Assembly (NCBI GenBank): GCA_016200895.1 | Contig: JACQDX010000104.1 | Coordinates: 1-64,000 of the forward strand | Reading direction: 5' to 3' | DNA: 64,000 nt | Origin: Burkholderiales bacterium | GTDB lineage: Bacteria > Pseudomonadota > Gammaproteobacteria > Burkholderiales > Burkholderiaceae_D | Made by a program: the position numbers and the translations under genes | Notes under the pieces: model-generated | Told to the model about the DNA's origin: nothing | What the model saw: only the letters and a program-made list of their open reading frames with translations | The model's database searches: none | Part shown: piece by piece, positions 17,678-25,456 of the stretch | Layout of the letters: the number at the start of each line of letters is the position of its first letter | Numbering within the stretch: the first letter of the stretch is position 1

Positions 17678-18932
17678 GTTGTTCTCCTTTGTTTATGGTG
17701 ACGGGCACTGTGGGCACAGTAATGGTGGCAGCAACCCCGCTGGGGAAATTACCGACCAGTACAAAACTCGCCGCATTGCCATGCGCCAGGCGCAGGCGTT
17801 CACGCACATTCTTCAGACCTATACCGGTGCCGCCAATTTCTGTCCCCAGGCCATTGCCATCGTCGGCTACCGTGACGGCGACATTACCTTCATGCTGCCT
17901 GGCGATAATCCAGATAGTGCCGCCGCCGGTCTTGGGTTCCAGGCCATGCTTGATGGCGTTTTCTACCAGGGTTTGCAGCATCATCATGGGGAAGGGCAGG
18001 GCTTTTAATTCTGTTGGTACCTGGATTTGTATGTTCAGGCGTGTGCCCATGCGTATTTTCATGATGTCGAGATACGCGATGGAGCGTTCCAGTTCTTCGC
18101 CTATGGTCGAGGCAGTATCTTCAGTGCGTGGTAAGGAATGGCGCAAGTAAATAATCAGGTTGCCCAGCATCTGGTCGGCCGCTGCGGGGTCAGCGCGCGT
18201 CAATAATTGCGCACTGGCCAGGGTGTTGTACAGGAAGTGCGGCTCTACCTGTGCGTGCAGCAAATTCAGTTTGGCTACCGTTAATTCTTTTTCGGTGACA
18301 GATTGCGCAGCGCTGGCTTTTTCCTTGCGCCTGCGTTCTGCGATACGGCGGGTAATGGCACGAGTGATGGCTTCAGCATTTTCCAGGTTGGTGCCATTGT
18401 CGACCAGAAAGAAATCCGTCCACGCCGGGCGCTCAGGTTCGCAAATCAGGGTCAGGCTGCCTATGCCATCGCCGGGCGCGATGGTGGCAAGTATCTGGTT
18501 GCGTTTGGTCGTCAGAAAATCCAGCACCTTCAAGTCATCAATGAAGTTAGCCTGGTAAGGGTCTATGCGTTTGATCTTGGCGCGTATCTGCAGGCTGTCC
18601 CTGGCGCTCTCGGTGTCTTCGGCACCCGGCAATTCGCGGATGGCTGCGTCGACCAGTTCAAAAGCTTCACTGGCTTCCAGCGGGATTTCTATCTGGCGGC
18701 GCTGGCGGTTGGCCAGCGTGTTGGTATCGACCTTGCTGGCAATCAGACGTACCCGGCGCACATGGGAAAAGCTGATGCCCATGACCAGGGCCACGAGACT
18801 GAGAGGGATGAGAATAAACTCTCCCGGCATATGGTTCCTGAAAATGCCATTCACGATCAATATTGTGGTGAACAGGATCAGCAATCCCCAGCCAAAACTG
18901 GCACGTAAGATAAACCAGATAGTCGTGAACAT
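17670..18932 (-). CDS. LytS-type sensor histidine kinase
   Basis: The kinase has two membrane segments near the N-terminus (ASFGWGLLILFTTILIV and FILIPLSLVALVMGISF), a central cytoplasmic region, the His_kinase motif VEPHFLYNTLASAQLL with the phosphorylated His, and an HATPase domain with the N box NAIKHGLEPKTGGG and DDGNGLGTEIGGTGIGLKNV. ATG 18932 (MFTTIWFIL) is preceded by AAGGA and gives 420 residues; the frame is open 105 codons further but that part reads through the upstream repeat. It pairs with the LytTR regulator, with which it overlaps by 8 bases. Confidence 0.92.
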   Translation of the reverse strand: MFTTIWFILRASFGWGLLILFTTILIVNGIFRNHMPGEFILIPLSLVALVMGISFSHVRRVRLIASKVDTNTLANRQRRQIEIPLEASEAFELVDAAIRELPGAEDTESARDSLQIRAKIKRIDPYQANFIDDLKVLDFLTTKRNQILATIAPGDGIGSLTLICEPERPAWTDFFLVDNGTNLENAEAITRAITRRIAERRRKEKASAAQSVTEKELTVAKLNLLHAQVEPHFLYNTLASAQLLTRADPAAADQMLGNLIIYLRHSLPRTEDTASTIGEELERSIAYLDIMKIRMGTRLNIQIQVPTELKALPFPMMMLQTLVENAIKHGLEPKTGGGTIWIIARQHEGNVAVTVADDGNGLGTEIGGTGIGLKNVRERLRLAHGNAASFVLVGNFPSGVAATITVPTVPVTINKGEQHA

Positions 18933-19070
18933 GAATATTTCCTTCTTATTTGCAATTGCTGCCAAGAATAATTGCCTGCGCGGCTTTCGTCCCGCATTTT
19001 CCGACGAAAGCAAAAAAAATCTGATGAATACGGGAAACATGGGATCAAAGCCAGTCTTGTCATGAGCCGG

Positions 19071-19086
19071 TTTTGCGTAAGTCCTA
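19071..19086. repeat. Single end of the family D repeat
   Basis: TTTTGCGTAAGTCCTA here is identical to the right terminal repeat of the element at 14281-14383, with no partner nearby. It lies in the divergent promoter region between the sensor kinase and padR. Confidence 0.75.
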
Positions 19087-19097
19087 TAAAAAATAAC

Positions 19098-19149
19098 TTG
19101 CATCTTTACTGTGTGGCGCATAGTATTATGCTGTGTGTGACACAGTATA
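19098..19149 (+). promoter_or_regulatory. padR promoter with overlapping palindromic operator
   Basis: A promoter TTGCAT (19098-19103), 17-base spacer and TAGTAT (19121-19126) precedes padR. Directly on its downstream side is a 23-base near-perfect palindrome, 19127-19149, with half-sites TATGCTGTGT and ACACAGTATA separated by three bases. Only one pair of positions within the arms mismatches. A repressor bound there would block transcription, so PadR autoregulation is the natural reading (inference). Confidence 0.65.
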
Positions 19150-19171
19150 AGCAAGAAAAGGAATAAAAGAC

Positions 19172-19507
19172 ATGTCAGAAGACAGGCTGGACAAAATGCG
19201 TCTGGAATTGCGGCGCGGGGCGCTGGTGCTAGCCGTGCTGGGCTCATTGCGAAAGGCGCAGTATGGCTATTCCCTGCGCAAAGCCTTGCTCGACCATGGT
19301 CTGGATATTGATGAGGGTACGTTGTATCCGCTGGTCCGGCGGCTGGCAGACCAAGGTTTGCTGGACAGTGAATGGCAACAGGGTGAGGGGCGCGAGAGGC
19401 GTTATTACATCCTCTCGCCAGCAGGTGTGGAATTGCTGGAAAAACTCACGCAGGAATGGCAAGCCCTGAATGGCGCGCTGACTACTATTTTGGAGACTGG
19501 ACAATGA
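19172..19507 (+). CDS. PadR-family transcriptional regulator
   Basis: The 111-residue protein is a typical short PadR repressor: LELRRGALVLAVLGSLRKAQ at the start, YSLRKALLDHGLDIDEGTLYPLVRRLADQGL (about residues 32-62) as the winged helix, and RRYYILSPAGVELLEKLTQEW (about 75-95). The stop overlaps the next gene's ATG by 4 bases. PadR paired with a HAAS-type membrane protein is a common unit in which PadR represses its own operon; a palindrome at 19127-19149 is a good operator candidate. Confidence 0.92.
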   Translation: MSEDRLDKMRLELRRGALVLAVLGSLRKAQYGYSLRKALLDHGLDIDEGTLYPLVRRLADQGLLDSEWQQGEGRERRYYILSPAGVELLEKLTQEWQALNGALTTILETGQ

Positions 19508-20478
19508 CTCTGCTGCAAAAATACATACATGCGGTGAAACAGGAATTGCCGCAGGCACAAAGGGAAGACATAGGCCGTGAATTGCAGGCCAATATACTTG
19601 ATCAACTTGATGCCATCCTTGAACAAACCGGCAGGGAAGCTACTGAGGACGAAGTCGCAGCCATATTGGAAAAGCTGGGTCATCCGGTGCAGGTAGCAGC
19701 GCGTTATATGCCAGTCACACCTTTGGTCAGCAGTGAATTGATGCCCGCCTATAAATTGGTCATGAGCTATGCTCTGGGTATCACCTTGCTATTGCAAACG
19801 CTGAAAAGCGCCACAGTGTTTTTACAGGCAGAGCATTACAAGATTTGGCAGGCATTGATGCAATTACTGGCTGGATTTATTGACCAGGCAACGCTGGTCT
19901 TCACTTCGGTGACGATCGCGTTTTATCTGGCTGCCAAAAGCGGGATGTTGCCCAACTGGGCGAATAACAAGGCTTGGCATGCGCAGGATTTACCTGCGCA
20001 GGAATACGATTGGCAGCAGATACGCGGTAGCGACATCATCACGGATTTAGCTAGCTGTGGTTTCATCCTGCTATTGATCTGGCATAAATTGTGGATGTCA
20101 GACATCAGCCTGCAACAGTTGCGCGTGGATTTTTCGCCAGCCATTGCCAGCTATTTGCCATGGATGACTGCACTGCTGCTATGCTCCATCGCATTTTGCA
20201 TATGGTGTGCAATACGGCCTGTATGGAGTAAATTGAAACTGCAATTAAACATAGTGCAAAATACCATGTATGCTGCATTGTTCTTTTTGTTCAGTCAGCT
20301 TGAAGCATTGATATATAACATAGGTCTGCCAGCTATACTGGACCTGCAAAGGCTGGACCGTGGTATACGCCTGGCCTGTCTTGGCTATGCCTTGTACTTG
20401 CTGTATGAATGCGTGCGGGATGGGCGTCGCTTGCAGCAACTCGGTGGGGCTGTGGTTGATGCCAAGTTGTCCAGCTAA
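19504..20478 (+). CDS. HAAS-domain membrane protein, PadR-coupled
   Basis: From ATG 19504 (overlapping the padR stop as ATGA) the protein has 324 residues. The first 70 are a HAAS-type helical domain (LLQKYIHAVKQELPQAQRED and LEKLGHPVQVAARYMP), followed by about six hydrophobic segments spread over the remaining 250 residues. HAAS domains are found in membrane partners encoded next to PadR regulators and are thought to bridge signalling between them. The signal sensed is unknown. Confidence 0.82.
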   Translation: MTLLQKYIHAVKQELPQAQREDIGRELQANILDQLDAILEQTGREATEDEVAAILEKLGHPVQVAARYMPVTPLVSSELMPAYKLVMSYALGITLLLQTLKSATVFLQAEHYKIWQALMQLLAGFIDQATLVFTSVTIAFYLAAKSGMLPNWANNKAWHAQDLPAQEYDWQQIRGSDIITDLASCGFILLLIWHKLWMSDISLQQLRVDFSPAIASYLPWMTALLLCSIAFCIWCAIRPVWSKLKLQLNIVQNTMYAALFFLFSQLEALIYNIGLPAILDLQRLDRGIRLACLGYALYLLYECVRDGRRLQQLGGAVVDAKLSS

Positions 20479-20534
20479 GTGCATGACAGCTTGCCCGATT
20501 TTTAGAATTTTTTAGAAAGTCAGAGAGTTCAGAT

Positions 20535-21149
20535 ATGGATATAGATCCCGTGGAAACCGTAGAGCAATTAACAGAACAGCAGGAAGAAGCCAGGCAAGAC
20601 AAGGCCACCCGCCAGTTGAATATCTGGGTTGCCATCACCGTGGCTTTGCTGGCGACCTTCATGGGCATATGCAAGGTCAAGGATGACAATATCGTTCAGG
20701 CCATGCAGCAATCACAAGCCAACAAGATAGATCACTGGGCCTTTTACCAGGCCAGGAACATGCGGGAAGAACTGGCCAAATCAACAGAATTGCAACTGCG
20801 TCTGGCCTCCAAAAATGCGCCTGCCGACCAGAAAGCAGAGTATCAGGCAGCCATAGACAGTTATGCGAAGCTAGGCAAAGAGCAGCACGAGAAAAAAGAA
20901 GAGTTGAAAAAGCAGGCTGAGCAAGACCAGATCGATTATGACAATGCCAATTACAAGGATGATCAATTCGACTTGTCAGATGCCTTGCTGGCGATCGCTA
21001 TTTCTTTGCTGGCGGTGACTGCCCTGACCCGGCAACGCTGGCTGTATTTCCTGACCCTGGTGCCGACTGGCTTTGGTGTGTTGATGGGTTTGGCTGGGTT
21101 GATGGGCTGGCATATACATCCCACAGCGCTGGTGCTTTTGTTGTCTTGA
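20535..21149 (+). CDS. DUF4337 family membrane protein
   Basis: The 204-residue protein has one membrane segment after a short acidic N-terminus (LNIWVAITVALLATFMGI, about residues 29-46), a conserved polar stretch (DNIVQAMQQSQANKIDHWAFYQARNMREE), a charged helical region, and two further membrane segments at the C-terminus. This is the DUF4337 layout; its function is unknown. It follows the HAAS gene by 56 bases and could be transcribed with it. No strong ribosome site is seen. Confidence 0.85.
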   Translation: MDIDPVETVEQLTEQQEEARQDKATRQLNIWVAITVALLATFMGICKVKDDNIVQAMQQSQANKIDHWAFYQARNMREELAKSTELQLRLASKNAPADQKAEYQAAIDSYAKLGKEQHEKKEELKKQAEQDQIDYDNANYKDDQFDLSDALLAIAISLLAVTALTRQRWLYFLTLVPTGFGVLMGLAGLMGWHIHPTALVLLLS

Positions 21150-21186
21150 AGGAATAGGTGATAACAAGAAATACGACGACACCAAG

Positions 21187-21223
21187 AGCATAAATTTGAT
21201 GTTTGAAAAATTAAATTTATGCT
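21187..21223 (+). promoter_or_regulatory. Operator-like perfect inverted repeat before the paralogue pair
   Basis: The arms AGCATAAATTT (21187-21197) and AAATTTATGCT (21213-21223) are a perfect 11-base inverted repeat with a 15-base loop. A TTGAAA at 21203-21208 in the loop followed 16 bases later by TCTTAT suggests a promoter that a bound protein would cover. There is no T run after it, so it is not a simple terminator. The first paralogue starts at 21344. Confidence 0.5.
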
Positions 21224-21343
21224 ATCTTATTTGGCAATTGCCGGGATGATCGTCAATTCTTTTACGTGAGAGATCTGGTAAATTCGCCGGCAAACTCTCA
21301 GTCAAATTCGCTATCAAACTCCACCTGATCATAAAGGCCGCAT

Positions 21344-21961
21344 ATGGATATCAAACTGAATTTCATCAACAATTCGAATGACACGAATAATTCCAGTGTC
21401 GTGATTTTTCAAAAAAATGTTGCGACCAATTTTGATGAAACTGCAGTTGCGTGGAAGGCCATAGAAAATTGCGGTGTCGGTGATAATCACCCTTTCACGT
21501 ATCCATTGAGTTCTCATGTGAGTGCCAGTGATTCATGGGGCAATTACACACCCAAGCTTGCTGCGCAAAATGGGAATTTGTTCCATGTGGCATTGAGCAG
21601 TTCTGGCACACAATTATCGCTGGCTGGCGATGCGACCAATCAGGCGCAGATACATGTAGCGAACGAATTGCCCAAAGGAGCCGTCAATGCGTCGATCTAC
21701 AAGGATGGCACTTTGCTGGCGACTCACACATCCATTGCACCAGGGCAAAAAGCCGCGTTCGAATTCAAACCTACCATCTGGATAGGGGTTGCCTCACAGG
21801 TGGTCCAGGGGCAGGTCATGAACTCTGCAATCATCTCTAACGTCAATACCGAATTGTCTTTGCTAGGCATAGCCGAGGCCGATATCATCATGACAGGCGG
21901 TGGCCCGGGGGGCAATTCCGCAGCTTTTGTTTTTCATCTTGAAAATATAGTCTTTGCCTGA
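21344..21961 (+). CDS. Unknown conserved protein, tandem paralogue A (205 aa)
   Basis: The protein starts MDIKLNFINNSNDTNNSSVV, has no signal peptide or membrane segment and is predicted cytoplasmic or secreted by a non-Sec route. It looks all-beta with motifs VATNFDE, GDNHPFT, SDSWGNYTP, FEFKPTIWIGVASQV and MTGGGPG. It is the same length as the next gene, with no insertion or deletion, and about 69 per cent identical (142 of 205 residues by hand count). I do not recognise an assigned function. The ATG is preceded by a weak AAAGG. Confidence 0.8.
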   Translation: MDIKLNFINNSNDTNNSSVVIFQKNVATNFDETAVAWKAIENCGVGDNHPFTYPLSSHVSASDSWGNYTPKLAAQNGNLFHVALSSSGTQLSLAGDATNQAQIHVANELPKGAVNASIYKDGTLLATHTSIAPGQKAAFEFKPTIWIGVASQVVQGQVMNSAIISNVNTELSLLGIAEADIIMTGGGPGGNSAAFVFHLENIVFA

Positions 21962-22033
21962 TGTCATGCAGACTGCTTGCCACGCTAGTGCTGTGATTGC
22001 ACCAAACCTCACATTAAAACCAAAGGGCTTGAT

Positions 22034-22651
22034 ATGGATGTTCAACTGAACTTCATCAATAATTCGAATGACGTCAATAATTCAGAAGTCGTCATTTTCC
22101 AAAAAAATGTGGCAACAAATTTTGACGAATTGCCCGTTGCCTGGATGGTCATCAAATACTGCGGTATCGGCGACAACCACCCATTTACTTTCCCCATGAG
22201 CATGTATGTTGGCGCCAGCGATTCATGGGGCAACTATACGCCGCAGCTAGCCGCGGAATATGGCAAGCTATATAGCATGAGGCTAACGAATTCTGGCGAC
22301 AAGCTGGTTGCTTATGGCAATAGCACCAGTGCCAAGGAAGTACAAGTGCTTAATGACTTGCCGAAGGGTGCTATCAATGCATCCATTTATAAAAGTGGGA
22401 AATTGCTGGCGACCAAAACGTCCATTGCTCCGCGGCAAACAGCCGTGTTTGAATTCAAGCCAACAATCTGGATAGGTGTTGCCTCTCAGGTTGAGCAAGG
22501 TCAGGTCATGAACTCGGCCATTGTGTATGACATCAACACCGAATTGTCACTGCTGGGTATTGCGAGCGCAGATATCGTCATGACAGGCGGTGGTCCGGGC
22601 CGCAATCCCACGCCTTTTTCTTTTAAACTGGGAAATATCGTCATGGCCTGA
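22034..22651 (+). CDS. Unknown conserved protein, tandem paralogue B (205 aa)
   Basis: This is the second copy of the preceding gene, 72 bases downstream. Conserved parts are the N-terminus (FINNSND, VVIFQKNVATNFDE), SDSWGNYTP, LPKGA.NASIYK, FKPTIWIGVASQV, GQVMNSAI and MTGGGPG. The least conserved block is about residues 78-112, which is where the two probably differ in surface or ligand. It too lacks a signal peptide and cysteine pairs. The pair probably arose by gene duplication. Ribosome site: AAAGGG before the ATG at moderate distance. Confidence 0.8.
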   Translation: MDVQLNFINNSNDVNNSEVVIFQKNVATNFDELPVAWMVIKYCGIGDNHPFTFPMSMYVGASDSWGNYTPQLAAEYGKLYSMRLTNSGDKLVAYGNSTSAKEVQVLNDLPKGAINASIYKSGKLLATKTSIAPRQTAVFEFKPTIWIGVASQVEQGQVMNSAIVYDINTELSLLGIASADIVMTGGGPGRNPTPFSFKLGNIVMA

Positions 22652-22659
22652 AGCCATAT

Positions 22660-23481
22660 TCAGGGCTTGCCAGATGGGTCCAGCCTGATCACCGCCATTG
22701 GTGGCGGCTCATTTGGCAACCATTTTTGATGGATGCGGGCAAAGTGACCTTCTTTCTTCAGCCAGCGCAAGGCATCTTCCCAGGCCTTGATGGTGCTTGC
22801 CGGTGTGGATGTGGAAAAAGCCAGGTACAGTTCCAGGCTGTCGAGGACTTTGACTTTTTCTACATCATCCGCAGAGTGGCCAATTTCTTTCAGCACCGAT
22901 GACACCACCAGGCTGCCTTCCACCCATAAATCAAAACGTTTCGCCAGCAACATATTGGCGATGATTTGTGGTGTTGGTGCCTGCTCTATGTTTTGAAAAC
23001 CCTTCTTGCGTGCAGTGTCTGCAAAGATGCTGGAACGGTAGGCACCGACCTTGAGTTTTTGTATTTCATCGCCCATGCTAAGCAGGCGTCCGGCATTGCC
23101 TTTACGCGTATATAAAGATGTGGTCGAGATGGCGATGGGGCCTAGCAAGACCATGAGTTTTTCGCGCTCTTCTGATCTGCCGACGGTGAACAACAGGGTA
23201 TTCGGTTCTTCCAGCAAGGCCTTGTAGCCACGTGCCCAGGGCACGACTTGTATGGGCTGGCTGCTGCCTATATGTGCCTGCATGGCTTGCACGACTTCGA
23301 CTGCCATGCCTTCTGCCTTGTTGCCGTTGCCAAAACTGATGGGTGGCCAGTCTTCAGTAAAAATTTGTAGTTCTTGCGCTTGTGCCTGCATCATAAAATT
23401 GGGCAAAGCCAATATACAAACCAGCAAGGTTTTAAGCAGTGCAGAACAGCTGTTGGACGAAGAGAAATTTTCCGGGCGCAT
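22660..23481 (-). CDS. Orphan amino-acid-type solute-binding protein (SBP_bac_3)
   Basis: The signal peptide (about residues 1-36, ending MQAQA) is followed by a periplasmic type II binding fold starting ELQIFTEDWPPISFGNGNKA, with GMAVEVVQAMQAHIG and PWARGYKALLEEPNTLLFTVGRSEERE, as in family 3 binding proteins. No permease or ATPase gene is nearby, so it may act with a distant transporter or as a sensor. It is convergent with paralogue B, with only 8 bases between stops. The ligand is unknown. Confidence 0.83.
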   Translation of the reverse strand: MRPENFSSSNSCSALLKTLLVCILALPNFMMQAQAQELQIFTEDWPPISFGNGNKAEGMAVEVVQAMQAHIGSSQPIQVVPWARGYKALLEEPNTLLFTVGRSEEREKLMVLLGPIAISTTSLYTRKGNAGRLLSMGDEIQKLKVGAYRSSIFADTARKKGFQNIEQAPTPQIIANMLLAKRFDLWVEGSLVVSSVLKEIGHSADDVEKVKVLDSLELYLAFSTSTPASTIKAWEDALRWLKKEGHFARIHQKWLPNEPPPMAVIRLDPSGKP

Positions 23482-23710
23482 CTTGAACCATTATCTTATT
23501 GTGCAAAGTGCAAGAAGTATTTGCGGACTGTGATGATAGTGTATAGGGACTGTATTCAAGAGACCGTATTGAGCGTGCTTTGCAAGCGAATTGCATTACT
23601 GGAATTTACATCAATTGCGGCACTGATGATAGAGGTATGCGAAAACTGTGTTGGTTAAACCGCATGCCGACACAGTTTTCTACAAATGGGATTTGATTTT
23701 CAAAGACGGA

Positions 23711-25129
23711 TCAGTTTTTTTCCTCGCCTGGTTTTGCTGTCATCCTCAACTCAAGTGCCTTTTGAAAATCTGTGAGAGTCCCGCTACGACCATGCACTCC
23801 GACCAGTTGTTGCACCTGGAGTTGATGTTGTTTGATTAAGCTATCCAGTTCCAGGCCGACATCAAACACTGGTGGAATTGGGCCGACTTCAGGCAGATAG
23901 AACAGGTCACCCTGAAACACAATCTGGTTGGCTGCATCATAAGTCACCAGCATGTCAGATGCATGGCTGCTTGCCATGGGATAAATCCGGATACTGCATC
24001 CACCCAGATCCAGATCACGTGGAGCGCTGACTTCCTGCACCTTGCTGGCAACTTCCTGACCCAGTTGCCGCTCCACCGCCAGCTTGCCATCCTTGCCAGT
24101 CAAAATCTGTACATCTTCCTGCATGTACGATGGTGTACCGGCGATATGGTCGCGATGGGTATGCGACAGCACGACATAGGCAAGCTTGCGGCCTGGAGCA
24201 GTCTGCTCTATCAATGCCCTGACCTTGGCGGCTTCAGCAGTACTGATGGGCGCGTCATAAATTGCCACGCTATGTATGCCCACCGAAAAACTTGTGTGAT
24301 AACCGGATTCGCTACCGTCTACCCGGTAAGTGCCGGGGGCTATCATAGTTGCGCGGAATGCACCCTTGACTTGCTTTTCTACATAGCCTGCTGGCAAGTC
24401 AAAAGTGTGGGCATCAAGATGTTCAGGCACTTGAGCCGTGATACTCCATTGCAGTATCAGCTTGTCGCCATTTTTGACTGTAATTTGCCTGGGCTGTTTG
24501 AAATTTTGTGCTGTGCTGTAGTCCGCATATTCATAAATGGAGCTTGCGGTTTTGGCGCTCAAGGGCTGGCCGCTACTGCGTTCAATGATCATGCTGGCAG
24601 GCCGCCCCGCAGCATCATTGAAATTTATCTGTTCGTATTTTTTATTCTCTGCGCCAGGCAGCTTGGACGACATACGCATGTTGGTATGTTCCAGCAGCAA
24701 TGCCGGGCTCAGGAAGAGCAAGTCGGCATATTCCTTGCGTGCCGCAGTTGCATTGTCCCTGTCTATCTCAATACCTTGCCGCCATTGCAGCAAGTCGACC
24801 TCCGCTACACCAGCCTTGTTACCCGTAGTCAGGAATTGAAACCTGATATTGCCTGGCCAGAGCGATTCACTCACGGAGCGGAATTGCCCGTCGTTTTGCA
24901 GTATCAATTGCTGTTTGAGTTTGATTTCTTGCACTGCATTCTGCGGGTTTGCAGCCTGGTGTGACGCATAGCGTATGCCCTGCATATCGAGAGTGACTGC
25001 AAAGGCCGGGGAAATTGTATGGGCAACTACGCTGCTACCGGAAAACAAAATGCAGGCACCAGCAAAGGGTGGCAGCAGCGGCAACCGTTGTAATAATATT
25101 AATAGTCGCGATGTATGTGATGTAAGCAT
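23711..25129 (-). CDS. Secreted MBL-fold metallo-hydrolase
   Basis: An N-terminal hydrophobic stretch (PPFAGACILFSGSSVVAHTI) acts as signal or anchor. The catalytic part lies in the C-terminal 200 residues: the zinc motif SHTHRDH (about residues 318-324), a conserved SSHASDMLVTYD segment, and FQGDLFYLPEVG with the bridging Asp. The long N-terminal region (about 40-260) is unlike minimal MBL enzymes. The length is 472 residues. The substrate is not predictable; it could be a lactone, a phosphodiester or a sulfatase substrate. Confidence 0.85.
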   Translation of the reverse strand: MLTSHTSRLLILLQRLPLLPPFAGACILFSGSSVVAHTISPAFAVTLDMQGIRYASHQAANPQNAVQEIKLKQQLILQNDGQFRSVSESLWPGNIRFQFLTTGNKAGVAEVDLLQWRQGIEIDRDNATAARKEYADLLFLSPALLLEHTNMRMSSKLPGAENKKYEQINFNDAAGRPASMIIERSSGQPLSAKTASSIYEYADYSTAQNFKQPRQITVKNGDKLILQWSITAQVPEHLDAHTFDLPAGYVEKQVKGAFRATMIAPGTYRVDGSESGYHTSFSVGIHSVAIYDAPISTAEAAKVRALIEQTAPGRKLAYVVLSHTHRDHIAGTPSYMQEDVQILTGKDGKLAVERQLGQEVASKVQEVSAPRDLDLGGCSIRIYPMASSHASDMLVTYDAANQIVFQGDLFYLPEVGPIPPVFDVGLELDSLIKQHQLQVQQLVGVHGRSGTLTDFQKALELRMTAKPGEEKN

Positions 25130-25392
25130 TGTAGCCTCTGATTATTTGTGAACGAAGTGAACTTGTATGCCTGTTCATGGCATCTCAGTTTGGGCAAAAG
25201 GCTGGAGGACTGGTTCAACAAAACCAAACCTCTGCAGCATACTTTCGTCACATTTGGATAGAGGGACTAACAGGATATTCTTGGATGTTAAATGGGGGCG
25301 AGAGAGGTGATCGGGGGACGCAGCAGTCAGACACGTGTGTCAGCTTGGCAGGAGCAGGGTAAAGTGGAAATGAGCAGAAAAGAGTGGAAAGG
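25130..25392. other. Intergenic stretch with no recognisable feature
   Basis: Between the MBL gene start and the terminator at 25393 I see no gene, repeat or clear promoter apart from the expected promoter region of the MBL gene near 25130-25180. A partial direct repeat (TGTGAACGAAGTGAAC) near 25147 is weak. Confidence 0.5.
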
Positions 25393-25438
25393 AAAAAGCC
25401 AGCCCTTCGTCCAGTGTGACCGGACAGGCTGGCTTTTT
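25393..25438 (-). terminator. Strong bidirectional terminator hairpin
   Basis: The arms AAAAAGCCAGCC (25393-25404) and GGCTGGCTTTTT (25427-25438) pair perfectly with T runs on both strands. It lies 19 bases after the stop of the large FecR/DUF6600-like gene read on the minus strand. Confidence 0.9.
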
Positions 25439-25456
25439 AAGCTTAAGATTTCAGGA

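Noticed and set aside
18933-19247. Upstream extension of the sensor kinase
   Set aside because: These 105 codons read through the padR promoter and a repeat end; ATG 18932 has a ribosome site.
23963-24964. A 333-codon open frame opposite the MBL gene
   Set aside because: It lies wholly inside a gene with clear zinc motifs and has no family features.
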